From Adenophora triphylla var. japonica (Eukaryota > Streptophyta > Magnoliopsida > Asterales > Campanulaceae): a stretch of DNA of 64,000 nt. The first letter of the stretch is position 1. The number at the start of each line of letters is the position of its first letter. Shown here in pieces: positions 1 through 10,446 of this stretch. The DNA lies in contig JAFEMH010001473.1 of NCBI GenBank assembly GCA_022495995.1, positions 248,001 to 312,000 of the forward strand, written 5' to 3'. The notes below the pieces were generated by a model. The model saw nothing but the letters and a program-made list of their open reading frames with translations, did no database searches and was not told where the DNA came from. A program made the position numbers and the translations under genes.

Positions 1-143
1 GTTTTTCAATTTTGAGGTTAGGGTTTAAGGTTTTCCCTTTCTGGTATTCAGAGTAAAAAACTTGCTGATTTTGTTTCTATTGAACCCTAATGAGCTAACA
101 CATTCTCTGATTTTAAGTACCAAAAAGAAAAAAAAAAGGGGTT

Positions 144-325
144 TCAAATTCGAAAGCAGATAGGAGTGAAGCATTGCGACTATGCAAAGAAAGGAAGAGA
201 TTCATCAAACAAGCAATCGATTCAAGGTACAATTTCGCAGCTTCTCATGTTGCTTACAGTCAATCTCTTAGAAACATTGGCATTGCCCTAAGAAGATTTG
301 TCGAGGCAGAAATCTTGTTTTTGAA
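144..325 (+). pseudogene. DUF630-domain gene fragment (first exon piece)
   Basis: The frame that includes positions 153-320 reads as the N-terminal DUF630 domain of plant DUF630/DUF632 proteins (the REL2 / nitrate-regulatory NRG2-like family, plant-specific nuclear or membrane-associated regulators). Diagnostic pieces are EALRLCKERKRFIKQAIDSR, AASHVAYSQSLRNIGIALRR and FVEAEILF, in the family order and spacing. The usual MG(C/A)xxSK start is not visible; upstream lies ordinary AT-rich sequence with a poly-A run near 125-138. After EAEILF the reading decays into a duplicated LNNMSENQ stretch (about 318-385) and stops at 402-404. No DUF632 portion follows. It is either a truncated exon, perhaps carried by a transposon, or the 5' end of a broken gene; I cannot tell which. 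Confidence 0.68.
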
Positions 326-386
326 TAATATGAGTGAAAATCAATTGGTTCCCATGTGTTTGAATAATATGAGTGAAAATCAAATA
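318..386 (+). repeat. Short direct duplication
   Basis: A segment reading ttgaataatatgagtgaaaa occurs twice about 42 bp apart, immediately after the DUF630 homology ends. It looks like local slippage at the point where the gene fragment loses similarity. Confidence 0.6.
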
Positions 387-599
387 AAATACTTGAGGGT
401 ATAGAAGTCATTTTCTTTTTATTTTCTCTCATTTCATTCCAAAACTCGAAAGCATAAGGAGAGAAAATTTTGTTTTTCCTTTCATTTCCTTCCTAACTCG
501 GAAGCACATCGGAAGAAATTTAAATTCACTTCCCTCCCTTTCTTTTCTATCCTTTTCCCTCCCCTCTTTCTTTTCTCTTCATTAAAAACTCGGAAGTGG

Positions 600-718
600 A
601 CCCTTAGAGAGAGAGAGAGAAAGACCATCTCTCTCTCTCTCTCTATTCATATATATATATATAGAAAGACCTCTCTCTATATATAGAGAGAGAGACGCCT
701 TCTCTCTCTTCTTCTTCT
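600..718. repeat. Compound GA/CT/TA microsatellite
   Basis: Alternating (GA)n, (CT)n and (TA)n blocks followed by (CTT)n make a compound simple repeat with self-complementary GA and CT arms. Confidence 0.9.
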
Positions 719-1254
719 TCTCTGGTAACAAATTCGGTGAGACTCTGTCCGCCTCACCTTCTCCATCTCCGGCACCGGTGTCCTTCCCAGCTTCTCACCT
801 TATCCTTCCTATCCAGCCTCCGGCAAACCACCCGTCTCACCTGAAACTCCGGCCATCTATTAAGCTTAGGTACTACACCAAATCCAAGATTTGTTCGGAT
901 CTGAAGTGTTGATTACATTAGAATCTCAGTGGTTAGCTTGATTTGAAATAAACCTCGGTGGAGACATCTGATTGCAAAATTTGAGGGCTTGGAATAGTTG
1001 TGATTTGTGTATGTGACTGGTATAGCTTTTCAATTGTGCTTCACTTCACATTCTGAGCATGGAAGATGAAAATATTATGCACCGTATTAGTGTCAACCAA
1101 TTTTTCTTGAGCAAAGTAAAAGTATGGATGTTGACGATGATGATATTGCGACAAAGCATGAGAAACTATGGAGGAGAACAAACTTCTTCGTGAAAGGATT
1201 TCAGAAGTGTGAATAGAGATGATAAAGGACAAGTTTTATTGAGAAATGAAAAAA
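719..1254. other. Non-coding stretch, no gene seen
   Basis: C-rich, leader-like sequence (719-860) grades into ordinary AT-rich DNA. It resembles a plant 5' leader in composition, but I find no supported coding frame, domain or splice structure. Confidence 0.4.
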
Positions 1255-1720
1255 ATATGTACATAAAATAGGTCTTTATATTATATATAAATTTTAGTCT
1301 TATATATTACATATGTCTAATCTTATTCTTATGGATTTTGTAGCAGCAGATTGTGTAATTTTGATGAAAAATTGTGCATTTGTTGGTTTAAAAATAGGTC
1401 TTACATATTATATATAAGACTAATTTTAGTCTTATATTTTATGTATAATACTAATTTTAGTCTAATATTTTAAATAATTTTATTTATTCTCTTATAAACT
1501 GAGAAAAAGTGAAAAAATTAATTTTATACATGTTGTATAAGTTTATTTAGTCTTATACATAACGTATAAGAGACAGTTTTAATAAAATATCAAAGTTTAT
1601 TTATTTATTTTCTTAAAAACTAAGGAAAAATAGTGAAAAAATATGACTTTTATACGTTTGGTATAAGAGGCGATTAGTATTATACGAAATGTATGAGAGG
1701 ACAAAGTGTTTATTTGGAAT
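1255..1720. repeat. AT-rich stretch with recurrent inverted repeats
   Basis: The words TTTTAGTCTTATA and CTTATAC..GTATAAG recur several times. At about 1535-1690 there are successive short inverted repeats with arms like TTATAC/GTATAA and variable 5-6 nt loops. No coding potential is seen. Confidence 0.5.
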
Positions 1721-2081
1721 ATTGGATCTTAACTGATTTTATTTGTCTTTTTGATCTGGCCGAATGAACCTAGGGTAAGAAGCCCAGTATTCAACCCTTT
1801 CTATTGAATTCACCCCTCTCATGTTTAATTTCCTTACTCCTTCCTTTCTGAAACAAAGTTTTCATTTTTTGTTAGTAATTTGGATGAATATTAATTATTA
1901 TTTTAATAAAATTTTAAAACTTGTTATTAATAATACACCATTAATAAAAAAATGTGAATGTCACGATAAAAGTGTTACAATGTACAATAGATAAAAGCAT
2001 GAAATAGATCAAACTCAATAAAATATGATATGGGTGGAAATAACTCTTCTTTTTTAGGGCAAATTGCAATTTGGTAATCTA
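1721..2081. other. AT-rich spacer ending in a MULE-tip-like sequence
   Basis: No gene is visible. Positions 2057-2080 closely match the terminal bases of the adjoining MULE (gggcaaattgcaattt then tggtaa), in the same orientation, so the MULE may have inserted into the end of a related, older element. Confidence 0.45.
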
Positions 2082-2090
2082 AAACACATT
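2082..2090 (+). repeat. 9-bp target-site duplication, left copy
   Basis: AAACACATT, identical to 5000-5008 on the far side of the MULE. Confidence 0.9.
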
Positions 2091-2340
2091 GGGCAAATTG
2101 CAATTTAGTAACCTGAGTTTTACCATAAATTGCAATTAGTTATCCAATTTGTCAAAGTTGCGATCCGATTTCTCAGTTTGTTAAACCGGAGCAATGTGAT
2201 GTAAAAGTCGTTAGCCAGTTAAAAAACTAACGAAATGGAGTATATGTGCGAAGCACGTGAGTTTTAAAGAAGGCAAATATGTCATTTCCACTTGGATCTC
2301 ACTTGCTATTGTCTTCTCCCTCGCTGTTATATAGCCCTAA
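2091..2340 (+). repeat. MULE left terminal inverted repeat
   Basis: Matches the reverse complement of about 4745-4999 along almost its whole length, with scattered substitutions and small indels, roughly 87-90% by eye. Confidence 0.9.
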
Positions 2341-2539
2341 TTTCTCATTATTCAGGCTTCCTCCGACATCCAACACCGCCACCAAATCTTCATTACAATC
2401 GCATAAGTCTCATAACTCCGTTCAACGGACACCGTAGTCGCCTCAGGCAACAACCTCTCCTCAAAATTACCAGAATTCATCCCAATTGGACTATTATTAC
2501 CTCCATTAACAAAAAAATCCTTTTTGTCCACTTGGATAC

Positions 2540-4071
2540 TGTTGGTGTTATGCCCTAGGCGTATAACTATTTTGACTCATAGTTTATACCGTTATATAAT
2601 CGTCTTTATCATTTATAAGAGAGAATGTGTTATCTTGAGTATTATATGTTTTACATGTTTATTATAATATTTTGTGTCCCTAGTTATTGTGAATAACTAG
2701 TATAAGTTGGTAATGGATAATCATAGAGATGATTATATGCAAGAGGATACACATTACACTTATAGGTACTTGTTAGAGAACAAGGTACTGGACTGACCCA
2801 TCTATGAGATTTACGACATGGTCTGTGGTCATGTATGTCATGATTAAATCTCATGATAGTCGTGTCATTAGAATCATTAGTACCTGAGATTATCATCGTC
2901 TTCCACATAATGAACGTTGTGTTTGATGTAGTCTAACACTATCTTTAATAGGATAGCAATAAGGGCTATGTTGGCACGACTGGATTCTTGTAGGGAAGAA
3001 TGATAAGTCAAGATGAGATTTGTCCCTCGTAAAGAGAGATGTCTACTTGGGCCCCTCGATGAATTGTGTTAGTGAAATGTGTGGCCACACTCAAGAGATT
3101 TGATAGAGATCAAATTCACTTGTATTATCAACATATTCGGAGTCGAGAAAGCATTGAACAATATAAGTTGACGTGGACCATGACTTATGTTCAATATGAC
3201 AACGTGTGACAAAGGGATTGTGTCAATGATCTATCAAGAAATCAAGCTTTGATGTTATATTAATTGGGTGGACATAATGGCTTGCTAGAGACCACTTATG
3301 TCTTATGAGGATTGATATTTCAACTCACTACCAACATAAATATAATTCCTATAGGGGTCACACACCAAGAACGGATTGAAAAATGGCCGAAATATGGAAA
3401 TTTGAGTGAGGCGAGCGCCTCGTGGGAGGCGAGGTGGGCACCTGGAAGGCAGAAGGATTATGCAGCATAACAGTGCTTGAGGCGTACGCCTCATATAGGG
3501 TGAGGCGGCCGCCTGGTGACCAGTAGGTGGTTTCGTCCTATTTTGCTGAAACTCCGATTTTGACTTGGAAAAATGGTTTTTCTCCCTAAAGGTTAGGGAT
3601 ATTTATAAAGTATAAATAGACCCTTTGTCCTTGGTTAAGATACATGAAAATTAGGGTTTGAGAAACCCAAATTGATTGATCTTGATTACGAATCAAAGAT
3701 CAAAACACCCTAGATCCAAATTCCATAACAGCCATAGATTGTTGAAAATAGTTTCAACAATCGAGGATCATCTAGCAATCCAACAAGATACAGATCTTGG
3801 TTCGTTCACGTGTGGATTTCCAATAGAGTGTGATTGCTTTATCACCTAAAGCTTGGAGACCTACATTGTTGATTAATCACCAAGGAAGAAGATCAAAGTT
3901 TCGTCGACGATTCAAATCTGAATTACGATTCGTGTACGAAAGATAAACTCGCAATAAAGGTTAGTAAATCTATATTCATGTTTTAATCTATTCATATTAG
4001 ACGGATTCATGGATAGGGTTTTGATTTATATTCCAAGTCTTCCGCTGCGTATGTAACCCTAAAACCCAACA
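2540..4071 (+). repeat. Solo Copia LTR inserted in the MULE
   Basis: It starts TGTTGGTGTTATGCCCTAGG and ends CCTAAAACCCAACA, like the LTRs of the Copia elements elsewhere in this window. The flanks GATAC (2535-2539) and TATAC (4072-4076) agree at 4 of 5 bases, consistent with a decayed 5-bp duplication. No internal region remains, so it is a product of LTR-LTR recombination. A TATA box (tataaata, 3611-3618), a palindrome cluster about 100 bp upstream of it, and a GATTGTTGAAA..TTTCAACAATC stem (3737-3762) downstream mark U3 and the transcribed part. Confidence 0.9.
3408..3514 (+). promoter_or_regulatory. U3 palindrome cassette, GAGGCG type
   Basis: It contains GAGGCGAGCGCCTC (3408-3421), the perfect 16-bp palindrome TGAGGCGTACGCCTCA (3478-3493) and the perfect 12-bp palindrome AGGCGGCCGCCT (3503-3514), about 97 bp before the TATA box. 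Other LTRs of the family carry unrelated palindromes at this place. Function is unknown. Confidence 0.75.
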
Positions 4072-4531
4072 TATACGAATTTGTAATTGAACTTATAGGC
4101 AGATCGAATGGGTGAAACAAACAATGGAAAATTGACCTGATATAGATCTTTGATTAGACATCGGGATAGCTACAGTTGTCGGAGTCAAACAGTCAACACA
4201 GTTACTGAAAAGAATGGTTGGAGAATGTTGTTAGAGAGCGAATATAGCAAATTTGTTCACTGTTTTCAAGCTCGCTGACGATCTCTTGCCGTTGAATCGT
4301 AGATTATGGACCTTATAGTACGCAATTTTTTTAGTAGAAAGGATTTGTGTGGGAGACAATTTACGGTCCAAGTGTCTATTTTAGTCAAGATTTATCAGTT
4401 CATCCCCTATAGTTTTAACATATTTTCAAATTGCACCTTATATTATGGTGGTAGTTAGATGTCGAACAAAACATAACAGCAAGAGAAGAATAAAATCAAA
4501 ACTAAAAAAAGCGAAGTGAAATTGGGAAAGG

Positions 4532-4693
4532 ATGAATACAGTGGTGGGGATGGTGGTGTCGAACAAGATGTAGAAGTCAGTGGCGGTTGCCGTCAACCGA
4601 CTCTTCCACTACAAAATCTACAACCGCTACGTCAAGAGCACCTCCAAATTCATGGCTCACGATGAACATAACCAATGCAACATCGACAATTGG
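4532..4693 (+). pseudogene. Captured exon of mitochondrial-type ribosomal protein S17 (uS17)
   Basis: Translation from the ATG at 4532 gives VVGMVVSNKM, then an in-frame TAG where Gln is expected, then KSVAVAVNRLFHYKIYNRYV and KSTSKFMAHDEHNQCNI, the conserved core of bacterial/organellar-type uS17, a small-subunit rRNA-binding protein. The match ends at a GTAAGT donor-like site (about 4694), so a single exon was captured. It lies on the plus strand inside the Pack-MULE, close to the right terminal repeat. The premature stop and the absence of the remaining exons make it a dead copy. The identification is from family knowledge of the FMAHD..NxCNIGD region. Confidence 0.82.
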
Positions 4694-4744
4694 GTAAGTT
4701 GCAATCGGACTGTTATTACCTCCATCATTTTTGTCCATCAAAAA

Positions 4745-4999
4745 TTAGGGCTATATAGCGGCGAGGGAGATGATAATAGCAAGTAAAATTCCTATTCAAG
4801 TGGAAATGACATATTTTCCCTCTTTAAAACTTACGTGTTTCGCACATGGGCTCCATTTCGTTAGTTTTTAACTGGCTAACGACTTTTACATCACATTGCT
4901 CCTGTTCAAGAAACTAAGGAATCAGATCACAACTTTGACAAATTGGATAACCAATTGCAGTTTGCGGTAAAACTCAGGTTACTAAATTGCAATTTGCCC
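4745..4999 (-). repeat. MULE right terminal inverted repeat
   Basis: Reverse complement begins GGGCAAATTGCAATTTAGTA and follows the left terminus to the tatatagcccta segment. It is followed directly by the second AAACACATT duplication. Confidence 0.9.
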
Positions 5000-5139
5000 A
5001 AACACATTTGCAATCCCTAATCCAAGTTTCAAAATGTGTCAACCTAAGAAAATAATCAAAATAAAATATAATTCAAATTAGTAAAATTAACATGCTTCAA
5101 ATACGAATCTATAGATGATTCATATTAAAGTCAAAGTCA

Positions 5140-6620
5140 CTACTCTAAAACGGCACAAGAGGTCAAGTCATAAGCTTTGATAGTCTGGATAGATGGTTTA
5201 AATTCTGAGGCCTTCACTCCCACCATGTCCATCAATTTTGCGGGAAGTACATTCATTTCTAAGCCATTATCAACCAAAGCACGAGGCAAATGACGCTCAT
5301 CCAACTGAATTGTGATATACAACGACTCACTGTGGTTAGCACCAAAATTTGGCAAATTGAGCTCGGTAAAAGTAATGATGTTGCTATAGTGAATATTACC
5401 AATCATTTGAACATAGTAACATTTACACGAACCATAGTTCTTGGCAAGCTTTCTTCCAACTTCAATTTATGGGGATAAGAGAAGGTAAGCAAAGACCACA
5501 AAGAGATGTTGGCTTGGGTTTGCTTCAATTTGGTCAATATTGGATCCTCTTTTGTAACATCGATTATTTACGGCTCCTTAACAAAATGATTCTTATCAAC
5601 TCGCGGATCCAAAGCAGTCGGGCGCTTATCATTCTTGGAATTGCTAACAAACACATGTCTAGATCGTGTCAAAACATTCACGCCTCTCCTCAATTTCGGG
5701 TACTTCTTCACTTGCGGCTTTCAACTCGACTAAAGACAAAGGATGGCCTTCTTGTAATAGATGGCCAAACATGTTGACAGAGCTCGTTTACTTTCACTGT
5801 CGGGTAAGCGGCCTCACGAATCTCATCCCATATTGATGGATTGGACAAAGAGCGCCTATAAAAAATTTCTGGATTGACCATGTTGTAATATGTGGAAGCA
5901 GAGTATAAATGATAAACTAGGGGTGTAGAGAGGGAGTGAATGGTTAAATCTTCCTCATCATTGTCATTCAAAGATTTGATAGTTTCATAAATATCTTTAC
6001 AAGACAACATGCAACAATTTCCTTGTTTTGGCTACATATTCATCATAAGAAAATGGAACATCCTCCTTATCCTCTTTTAATTTGGCTAAATCCTCAAGAA
6101 CAAACTCAATCACATTCACAAAATTAGAATCACCGAACTCAATCATATTAACCCCACTGGCATTTTTGATAAAGGGGTTATACAAAGTATTTGGTCGGTC
6201 GGGGCGCTCAACCACATGGTTTTCAATCATTCCCTGAACCACTTTCTTCAAAGTCAAGCAATTGTCTTTTGTGTGGCCATTATAGTTATGTAACTTTCAA
6301 TGCTTGCTCACATCAATTTTGGTATTTGGGTTCTTCGGCTAGTAGTTCTCAAGAGGTTTTAGGAGACCTAGATTTACTAATCCATCAAAAACTTGCTCAT
6401 GGGCATCCCAAATTCATCAAAGTGTTGTTTCCGCAGAGGAGCACTACTTCTCAGTGCTCTTTGATTCAACCCTTGATCGCTTCCTTGGTTACCATTCTGT
6501 ATATAATTTACCGTACTTGCTATCTCCTTTCCTATGTCGAAAGTTGCAGCCACGTTGGATGTGGAAGGTCTATAATGATGAGAACTATTTGAACATAGAG
6601 TCACACCTTGCACATAAATC
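5140..6620 (-). pseudogene. Decayed Ty3/Gypsy gag-protease (Tat/Ogre-like)
   Basis: Read on the minus strand, 6613-6377 gives the late gag segment (HFDEFGMPMSKFLMD). About 6290-6210 gives a zinc-finger-like tail (YNGHTKDNCLTLKKVVQGMI), followed by ENHVVERPDRPNTLYNPF. 5406-5140 gives the retropepsin region with ESLYITIQLDERHLPRALVD and the active-site variant DNG typical of this lineage, then NVLP. Several frameshifts and stops separate the pieces, and RT, RNase H and integrase are missing. The same order of blocks is seen in the better preserved minus element at 47180-51022. Confidence 0.75.
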
Positions 6621-6689
6621 TAATTCTCAAACCATGACACAACATTCACCATTTTGTTAGGTTTTGGAGACAAATGGGAAACCAAGGCC

Positions 6690-6990
6690 GAAGGAAAGGA
6701 AGAAGAAACGTGCAGGGATGAAATTTCTGGAGCACGGTCGTGCTTGTTGATGTGCTAGGTCGTGCATCAGAGAATAAGGCATCAACGGCTGTGGTTTTGC
6801 ACGGCCGTGTTGGTTTGTGTGCATGATCGTGTAACAGACAAAAAGCGTTGGGCTGGGCCGAAAACTGCAGTTTCGGGATTCCTTCTTCTGTATGGTTTAG
6901 GGGTTGTTCCAAGGTGTCTATATAACCCAAGTGACATCCGAAATTATTGTGTGCTAGTGTAGATATCTCGGGAAAATGTGTCATGCTTCC
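6690..6990 (+). repeat. LTR U3-like fragment with palindromes and TATA box
   Basis: AGCACGGTCGTGCT (6731-6744) and CACGGCCGTG (6800-6809) lie upstream of a TATA-like ctatataa (about 6919-6926). The segment about 6870-6960 is repeated, diverged, at about 20810-20910, so it belongs to a dispersed repeat, most likely a Gypsy LTR. Confidence 0.5.
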
Positions 6991-7019
6991 TATGGACGTC
7001 TAATTCATTATAAGGTTGT

Positions 7020-7980
7020 TTTAGAGTCGCCACCTATCTTTTAAATGGAAACATAGGAAAACCTATTTTCTAAATTGTTTTAACATGTGAAACCTAAGAT
7101 TCTAGATGAGGGGTTCGGGGGTTAGGTTACGAAACGGGAAGGTGTTAGGCACCCGCTTCGTTCGGCCTTAAAATTTCGGTCTTGTTACTGTAGGTGTTCT
7201 ATTCGAATTGTCCTCTAGATTAAACTTGTTCTAGCATATAACACGTAAGGGGATTTTACGGGTATTTTAGAATATAAGGGAGACTTTTCTTGGTACACTT
7301 CAATGAGTAAAGTGTCCTTCAAAATGTCTCGCTCTTAATGGAAATTGCATACATGGTGATAAAAATATATAAAACAAATAAAAGAGATGAAGAAGGTACC
7401 TTGTTAAAAAAAATCGGGAATGCCTTACAAGTTAAGGCTTGTCTTCTCCAAGAATCTTGCTTGAAGGAAGAACTTTGTGTGTGTTTGTTTATGTGTGTTT
7501 GGGAGTTTTAGAGTAGTTTTTAGGCAAATATTTTCTAGTCATTTCAAGGAGGTTAGGGGCTCATTTTGTAGATGAATAGGGTGATTAGAGAGGTATTTGA
7601 AAGTAAAAAAGATTGGCTTGCCTCGGATCAAGCCAAGGGTGAATGCAAATGGAGGTTACAAATATGGAGGTTACAAATAAAAAAGAGAGATTTTGGAGTG
7701 AAATCATCCACTAATTGTCAAACTCGCCTGAGTCCCGTATAGGGGATGAAACTTGTACGGGTCTAACAACTATGGCGTGATTCGTCCAATTTTCAAAATA
7801 GTGAAATGATAGAAAAGACCCTAAAAGTTAACTCAATTATTAAGTTTAGTCCAAAACTAACAAAATTAGTTAAGAACTTAATAGAATTGGACCGAACATA
7901 GATAAAAACTATAAATAAGAATAAAAAAAGACCATGTATGAAATCTATGGTGAGCGGTCTAAGGCGGGGTTTCTACAGAT
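7020..7980 (-). repeat. Probable Gypsy LTR remnant
   Basis: The reverse complement begins TGTAGAAACCCCGCC (about 7977 downward) and runs to a GGTGGCGACTCT motif near 7030, like the end of a Tat/Ogre LTR next to an Arg-tRNA primer site. It lies beside the minus-strand gag-pro remnant and could be its 5' LTR. Borders are approximate. Confidence 0.4.
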
Positions 7981-8254
7981 CCCTTTGGCTACGTGGATTG
8001 CGGAGCAAAATGCGTTGACGGTAGAACAAACATCCGCCTTGGACGTCAAGACATAAAGACTCGGAGAAGAGGAAATCAAAGAGAAAAAAAAGGAAAAAGT
8101 GTATAGAAAATGCCCCCTACATAGGCAATGAAAGAAGTAGAGAGAACGCCCCCTCGTGTGTAGGCAATTTTTCTTGATTGGCTGTGAATGCCCAGAGGAC
8201 TCATTTCACTTATTGCAGATGCTGCTATGTTTTTGCTACAAAATAATTTCCTCT
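7981..8254. other. Unassigned spacer
   Basis: No gene is seen. It contains two diverged copies of a cccc(t/c)ta..taggcaat motif and leads into the minisatellite. Confidence 0.4.
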
Positions 8255-8945
8255 CATAGATCAAGAGTGCGGATAACCGCTGTAGATGCTCGGAGGACTC
8301 ACATTGCCATAGTTGTAGGAGAGAGTATCGTAGATGCTCAAGGACTCACACTATTATTACTGTAGAAGGGTGTCGCAGATGCTGATGGACTCACACTGCT
8401 GTTCCTGTAGAAGGGTATCGAAGATGCTCTAGGACTCACACTGCTATTGTAGTAGAGAAGGGTGTCACGGATGCTCGAGGACTCACACTGATGTTGTTAT
8501 AGAAGGATGTGGCAGATGCTTGAGGACTCATACTATTATTGATGTAGAAGGGTGTCGCAAATGCTCTAAGACTCACAATAATGTTTTTATAGTAGAGAAG
8601 GGTGTCACACATGCTCTAGGACTCACACTGATGTTGTTGTATTAGAGAAGGGTGTCGCAATGCTCGAGGACTCACACTGCTGTTGCGGTAAAAGGGTATC
8701 GCAGATGCTCTAGGACTCACACTGATGTTGTTGTAGTACAGAAGGGTGTAGTAGATGCTTTAGGACTCACACTATTGTTGTTGTAGTAGAGAAGGGTGTC
8801 ATAGATGCTCGAGGACTTACAATGTTGTTGCTGTTGAAGGGTGTCGCTGATGCTCTAGGACTCAGACTATTATTGCTGTAGTAGAGAAGGGTGTTGCAGA
8901 TGCTCTATGACTCACACCGATGTTGCTATATTAGAGAAGGGTGGA
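8255..8945 (+). repeat. Minisatellite, 45-50 bp unit, about 15 copies
   Basis: GGACTCACAC recurs at about 8294, 8342, 8387, 8432, 8479, 8524, 8569, 8619, 8668, 8712, 8762, 8812, 8858 and 8908. Each unit reads roughly gaagggtgtcgcagatgctc, then ggactcacactg. Units are 45 bp, or about 50 bp when a tagtaga-like insert is present. Copies are diverged, so the array is old. No coding frame persists. Confidence 0.88.
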
Positions 8946-9838
8946 TCATATGTCATGGGACTTATACTGATTGATGCGGTAGATACAAAAGGGGCTCACT
9001 CCTTTGTAGCTGTGATCAGATATCGTGGGACTCAGACTGTTTGCTATAGTAGATGCCAAGGGGACTCACTCCATTGTAGGTGAGATCAGATGTCGTGGGA
9101 CTCAAACTGATTATTGTGGTGAATGTCAAGGGGACTCATTCCATTGTTGGTGCGATCAGATGCCGTGGGACTCAGACTGATTACTGCGATGGATATCAAA
9201 GGGACTCACTCCATTGAGGGTGCGATCAGATGTCGTGAGAGTTAGATTGATTGCTGCGGTGGATGCCAAAGGGACTCACTCTGTTGTAGGTGTGATCAGA
9301 TGTCATGGGATTCAGACTAATTATTGCGGTAGATGCCAATGGGACTCATTCCGTTATAGGTACAATCAGATGTCGTGAGACTCATACTGATTGTTACAGT
9401 GGATGCCAAAGGGACTCACTCTGTTGTGGGTGCAATCAAATGTCATGGGACTAACACTGATCGCTGAAGTGGATGCTAAAGGGATTCACTCTGTTGGTGC
9501 AATCAGATGTCGTGGGACTCAGACTGGTTTATGTGGTGGATACCAAGGGGATTCACTCCGGTGTGGGTTCGATCAGATGTCGTGGGACTCAAATTTATTG
9601 TTGCAGTGGATGCCCAAGGGACTCACTCCGTTGTAGGTGCGATTAGATGTCGTGGGACTCAAATGGGTTGTTGCAGTGGATGCCATGGGTCTCACTCTAG
9701 TTTTGTAGATGCGGTTGAATACTATGAAATTCATTCTAATTTGTTGTGGTGGATGTCAGGGGACTCACTCCAGTTGTAGATGCGGTCGAATGTCAAGGGA
9801 CTCTTTCTAATTGATGTAAGAGAAGATGTTGCAGATAC
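8946..9838 (+). repeat. Minisatellite, 70 bp unit, about 12 copies
   Basis: The word gatcagatgtcgtggga recurs at about 9011, 9081, 9151, 9221, 9291, 9361, 9431, 9498, 9568 and 9638, with decayed copies near 9709 and 9780. The period is 70 bp. Each unit also contains gtggatgccaaagggactca, which shares the gggactcac core with the preceding 45-50 bp array, so the second array probably grew from the first. Open frames here are by-products of the repeat. Confidence 0.9.
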
Positions 9839-10093
9839 TTGAGGGGGTTAATATTATAGCATCATTGCAGAGAAAAGGAGGGATAGAGAGAGAGAGGGAG
9901 AGAGTGAGAGAGAGAGAGAGAGAGAGAGGAGACAAAATATGCACAATTGATTTGTTTTATTATCTCCTAGAGTTTTAATCTACCCCTAGACTTTCTATGT
10001 TAGATGCATGCCTAAAGATATTTGTGTTTCCTGAGTTGTTCTTTTATTATGCTGCATTGGAGGCAAATGTGCCTGGACTTGGTTTGAAATGAT

Positions 10094-10142
<49 letters not shown>

Positions 10143-10446
10143 TGTTTTGGTGCCCAAGGTCATATTGTCGTTGCGGTGCCAAAGATGGAATGCTAAGCCC
10201 CAAGAGTTTTACTTGTGGGAAGATGTAGTGTTGAAGATTTGATGGGAAGCCCCGAATATCCTTGCTTATGTCAAGACCCTGGGAGAACATGACGTTGAAG
10301 ATAGGGTATCAAGTTGAGAGATATTTGCTTATGTGAAGCCCTTGGAAGACCCTGATGCTGAAGATGCCATGTCATAATCTAAGGAACCATTTTACCGAAG
10401 TGAGGACATGCTAGATCTTGAAACTCAGAAGCTTTGCAGTGTCCCA
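9839..10446. other. Spacer with two GA microsatellites
   Basis: (GA)n tracts lie at about 9886-9929 and 10090-10140. The remainder has two diverged copies of an atgt(c/g)aag..ctgaagat segment (about 10267-10300 and 10330-10365). No gene is seen. Confidence 0.6.

Larger units (their letters stand above)
2091..4999. mobile_element. Non-autonomous Mutator-like element (Pack-MULE) with S17 exon
   Basis: Inverted termini of about 250 bp start GGGCAAATTGCAATTTAGTA and are flanked by a perfect 9-bp duplication AAACACATT (2082-2090 and 5000-5008), the signature of Mutator-like transposition. No transposase is present. The interior holds a ribosomal protein S17 exon fragment on the plus strand and a later solo Copia LTR (2540-4071). 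Without that LTR and its 5-bp duplication the element is about 1.37 kb. The subterminal region carries ATGTGCGAAGCACGTGA, a motif also found in the second MULE of this window. Confidence 0.9.

Noticed and set aside
719..900. Leader-like, C-rich stretch suggesting a gene start
   Set aside because: No coding frame or splice pattern follows; composition alone is not enough.
9391..9779. Overlapping repetitive open frames
   Set aside because: They follow the 70-bp repeat, which is not a multiple of three; the same words are read in different frames. No protein family.
8255..9838. Possible CRISPR-like array of repeats and spacers
   Set aside because: Units are continuous tandem repeats with no unique spacers, in plant nuclear DNA.
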